From NCBI GenBank assembly GCA_005882905.1, contig VBBG01000017.1:1-5908 (forward strand): a stretch of 5,908 nucleotides of DNA, given 5' to 3'. Below are positions 5,521-5,908 of this stretch, one piece after another. Under the pieces are notes generated by a model that worked only from the letters and a program-made list of their open reading frames with translations, searched no databases and was not told the DNA's origin. Each line of letters starts with the position of its first letter. Within the stretch, counting starts at the first letter, position 1. Source of the DNA: Candidatus Bathyarchaeota archaeon (lineage in GTDB: Archaea; Thermoproteota; Bathyarchaeia; 40CM-2-53-6). The translations under genes and the position numbers were made by a program.

Positions 5521-5908
5521 TTGTCATTACAGGTAGGAATAGTGGGCGTAGGCTACGCGGGCTTCGACTCGATGACTCCCGGGCTCTCTACCCGAGAGTT
5601 GATGTTTGAGGCGTCAAGTCGGGCCTATGAGGATGCGGGCATAGACCCGCGGAGAGACGTTCAGAGCTTTGTCTGCTGCACCGAGGACTTTTGGGAAGGG
5701 ATCAGCATCACCGACGAGTACATGCCTGACCAGCTGGGCGCGGTGCTCCGCCCATTGTGCACCGTCTCCTCGGATGGAATCATCGGATTGGCGACCGCAT
5801 GTATGCATATCATGTCAGGAATCGCCGATGTGGCCGTCGTCGAGTCTCACAGCAAGATCTCAGACGTCTTGAACCCTAGCGAAATCACAAGTTTTGGTTT
5901 CGATCCCA
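5521..5908 (+). CDS. SCP2-type thiolase-like protein (acetyl-CoA acetyltransferase family), N-terminal part
   Basis: The 129 visible residues open with the first thiolase-fold strand and loop (VGIVGVGYAGF), then LSTRELMFEASSRAYEDAGIDP, as in archaeal SCP2-type thiolases. These condense or cleave acyl-CoAs in the cytosol, often with a small DUF35 zinc/OB-fold partner encoded next to them. The gene runs off the window, so the His/Cys catalytic motifs of the second half are not seen. Aligned by eye on SGIADVAVVESHSKISDV, the usual nucleophile motif (CASG-like) is replaced by SSDG at 83-86, putting Ser84 where Cys is expected; the nearest Cys is C80. That points to a non-classical or inactive paralogue. 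The TTG at 5521 is chosen because it lies four codons before the fold begins and no ATG is in frame. ATG 5513 is out of frame and stops after seven codons. The frame has no stop upstream back to 3847 (see the frameshift entry). Confidence 0.8.
   Translation, partial: MSLQVGIVGVGYAGFDSMTPGLSTRELMFEASSRAYEDAGIDPRRDVQSFVCCTEDFWEGISITDEYMPDQLGAVLRPLCTVSSDGIIGLATACMHIMSGIADVAVVESHSKISDVLNPSEITSFGFDP

Noticed and set aside
5513..5536. ATG 5513 as a near-leaderless thiolase start
   Set aside because: It is out of frame with the thiolase and stops after seven codons. It would work only if one base were missing around 5525-5532, for which I have no direct evidence.

Overview
The window looks archaeal, from a mesophilic or moderately thermophilic lineage of moderate GC content. 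The pointers are compact genes with little spacer, TATA-like boxes at archaeal spacing from starts, several GTG/TTG starts, an SCP2-type archaeal thiolase-like gene, and a secreted surface protein with many N-glycosylation sequons and a C-terminal membrane anchor. I cannot fix the phylum; Nitrososphaeria-related or Thermoplasmatota-like archaea would fit. This placement is inference from gene style, not from a marker gene.

Layout. (1) Bases 1-270, plus strand: the 3' end of an APC-type amino-acid permease whose start lies outside the window. (2) Bases 250-1701, minus strand: a two-gene operon of a stand-alone TrkA/RCK nucleotide-binding protein followed 24 bp later by a small MscS-type channel. 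The channel gene overlaps the permease tail to tail by 21 bp. (3) Bases 1702-2120: a 419-bp spacer with a likely promoter for the trkA-mscS pair, a short perfect hairpin and no convincing gene. (4) Bases 2121-2624, plus: a GNAT acetyltransferase, convergent with (5) an acyl-CoA dehydrogenase (minus, 2631-3794, or to 3824 with a GTG start). (6) Bases 3877-5458, plus: a secreted, membrane-anchored surface protein divergent from the dehydrogenase across a short spacer with an apparently shared AT-rich promoter core. (7) Bases 5521-5908, plus: the 5' end of an SCP2-type thiolase-like gene that runs off the window.

The most notable point is in (6)-(7). Frame 1 is open without a stop from 3847 to the window end, so the surface protein and the thiolase read as one continuous protein. 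I think this fusion is an artefact of a one-base frameshift near 5387-5412. In frame 2, right after the membrane anchor's cytoplasmic tail, the sequence encodes a zinc-knuckle ending (FCTSCGTPVR) and a stop at 5456-5458. A TATA-like box for the thiolase follows at 5479-5486. Two genes, one of them frameshifted, is the better model, but a real fusion is topologically possible and should be tested.

Functionally, the window combines membrane transport and osmotic or ion homeostasis (permease, RCK protein, MscS) with acyl-CoA metabolism (dehydrogenase, thiolase-like protein) on either side of a cell-surface protein of unknown role. The thiolase-like protein appears to have Ser where true thiolases have the nucleophilic Cys.
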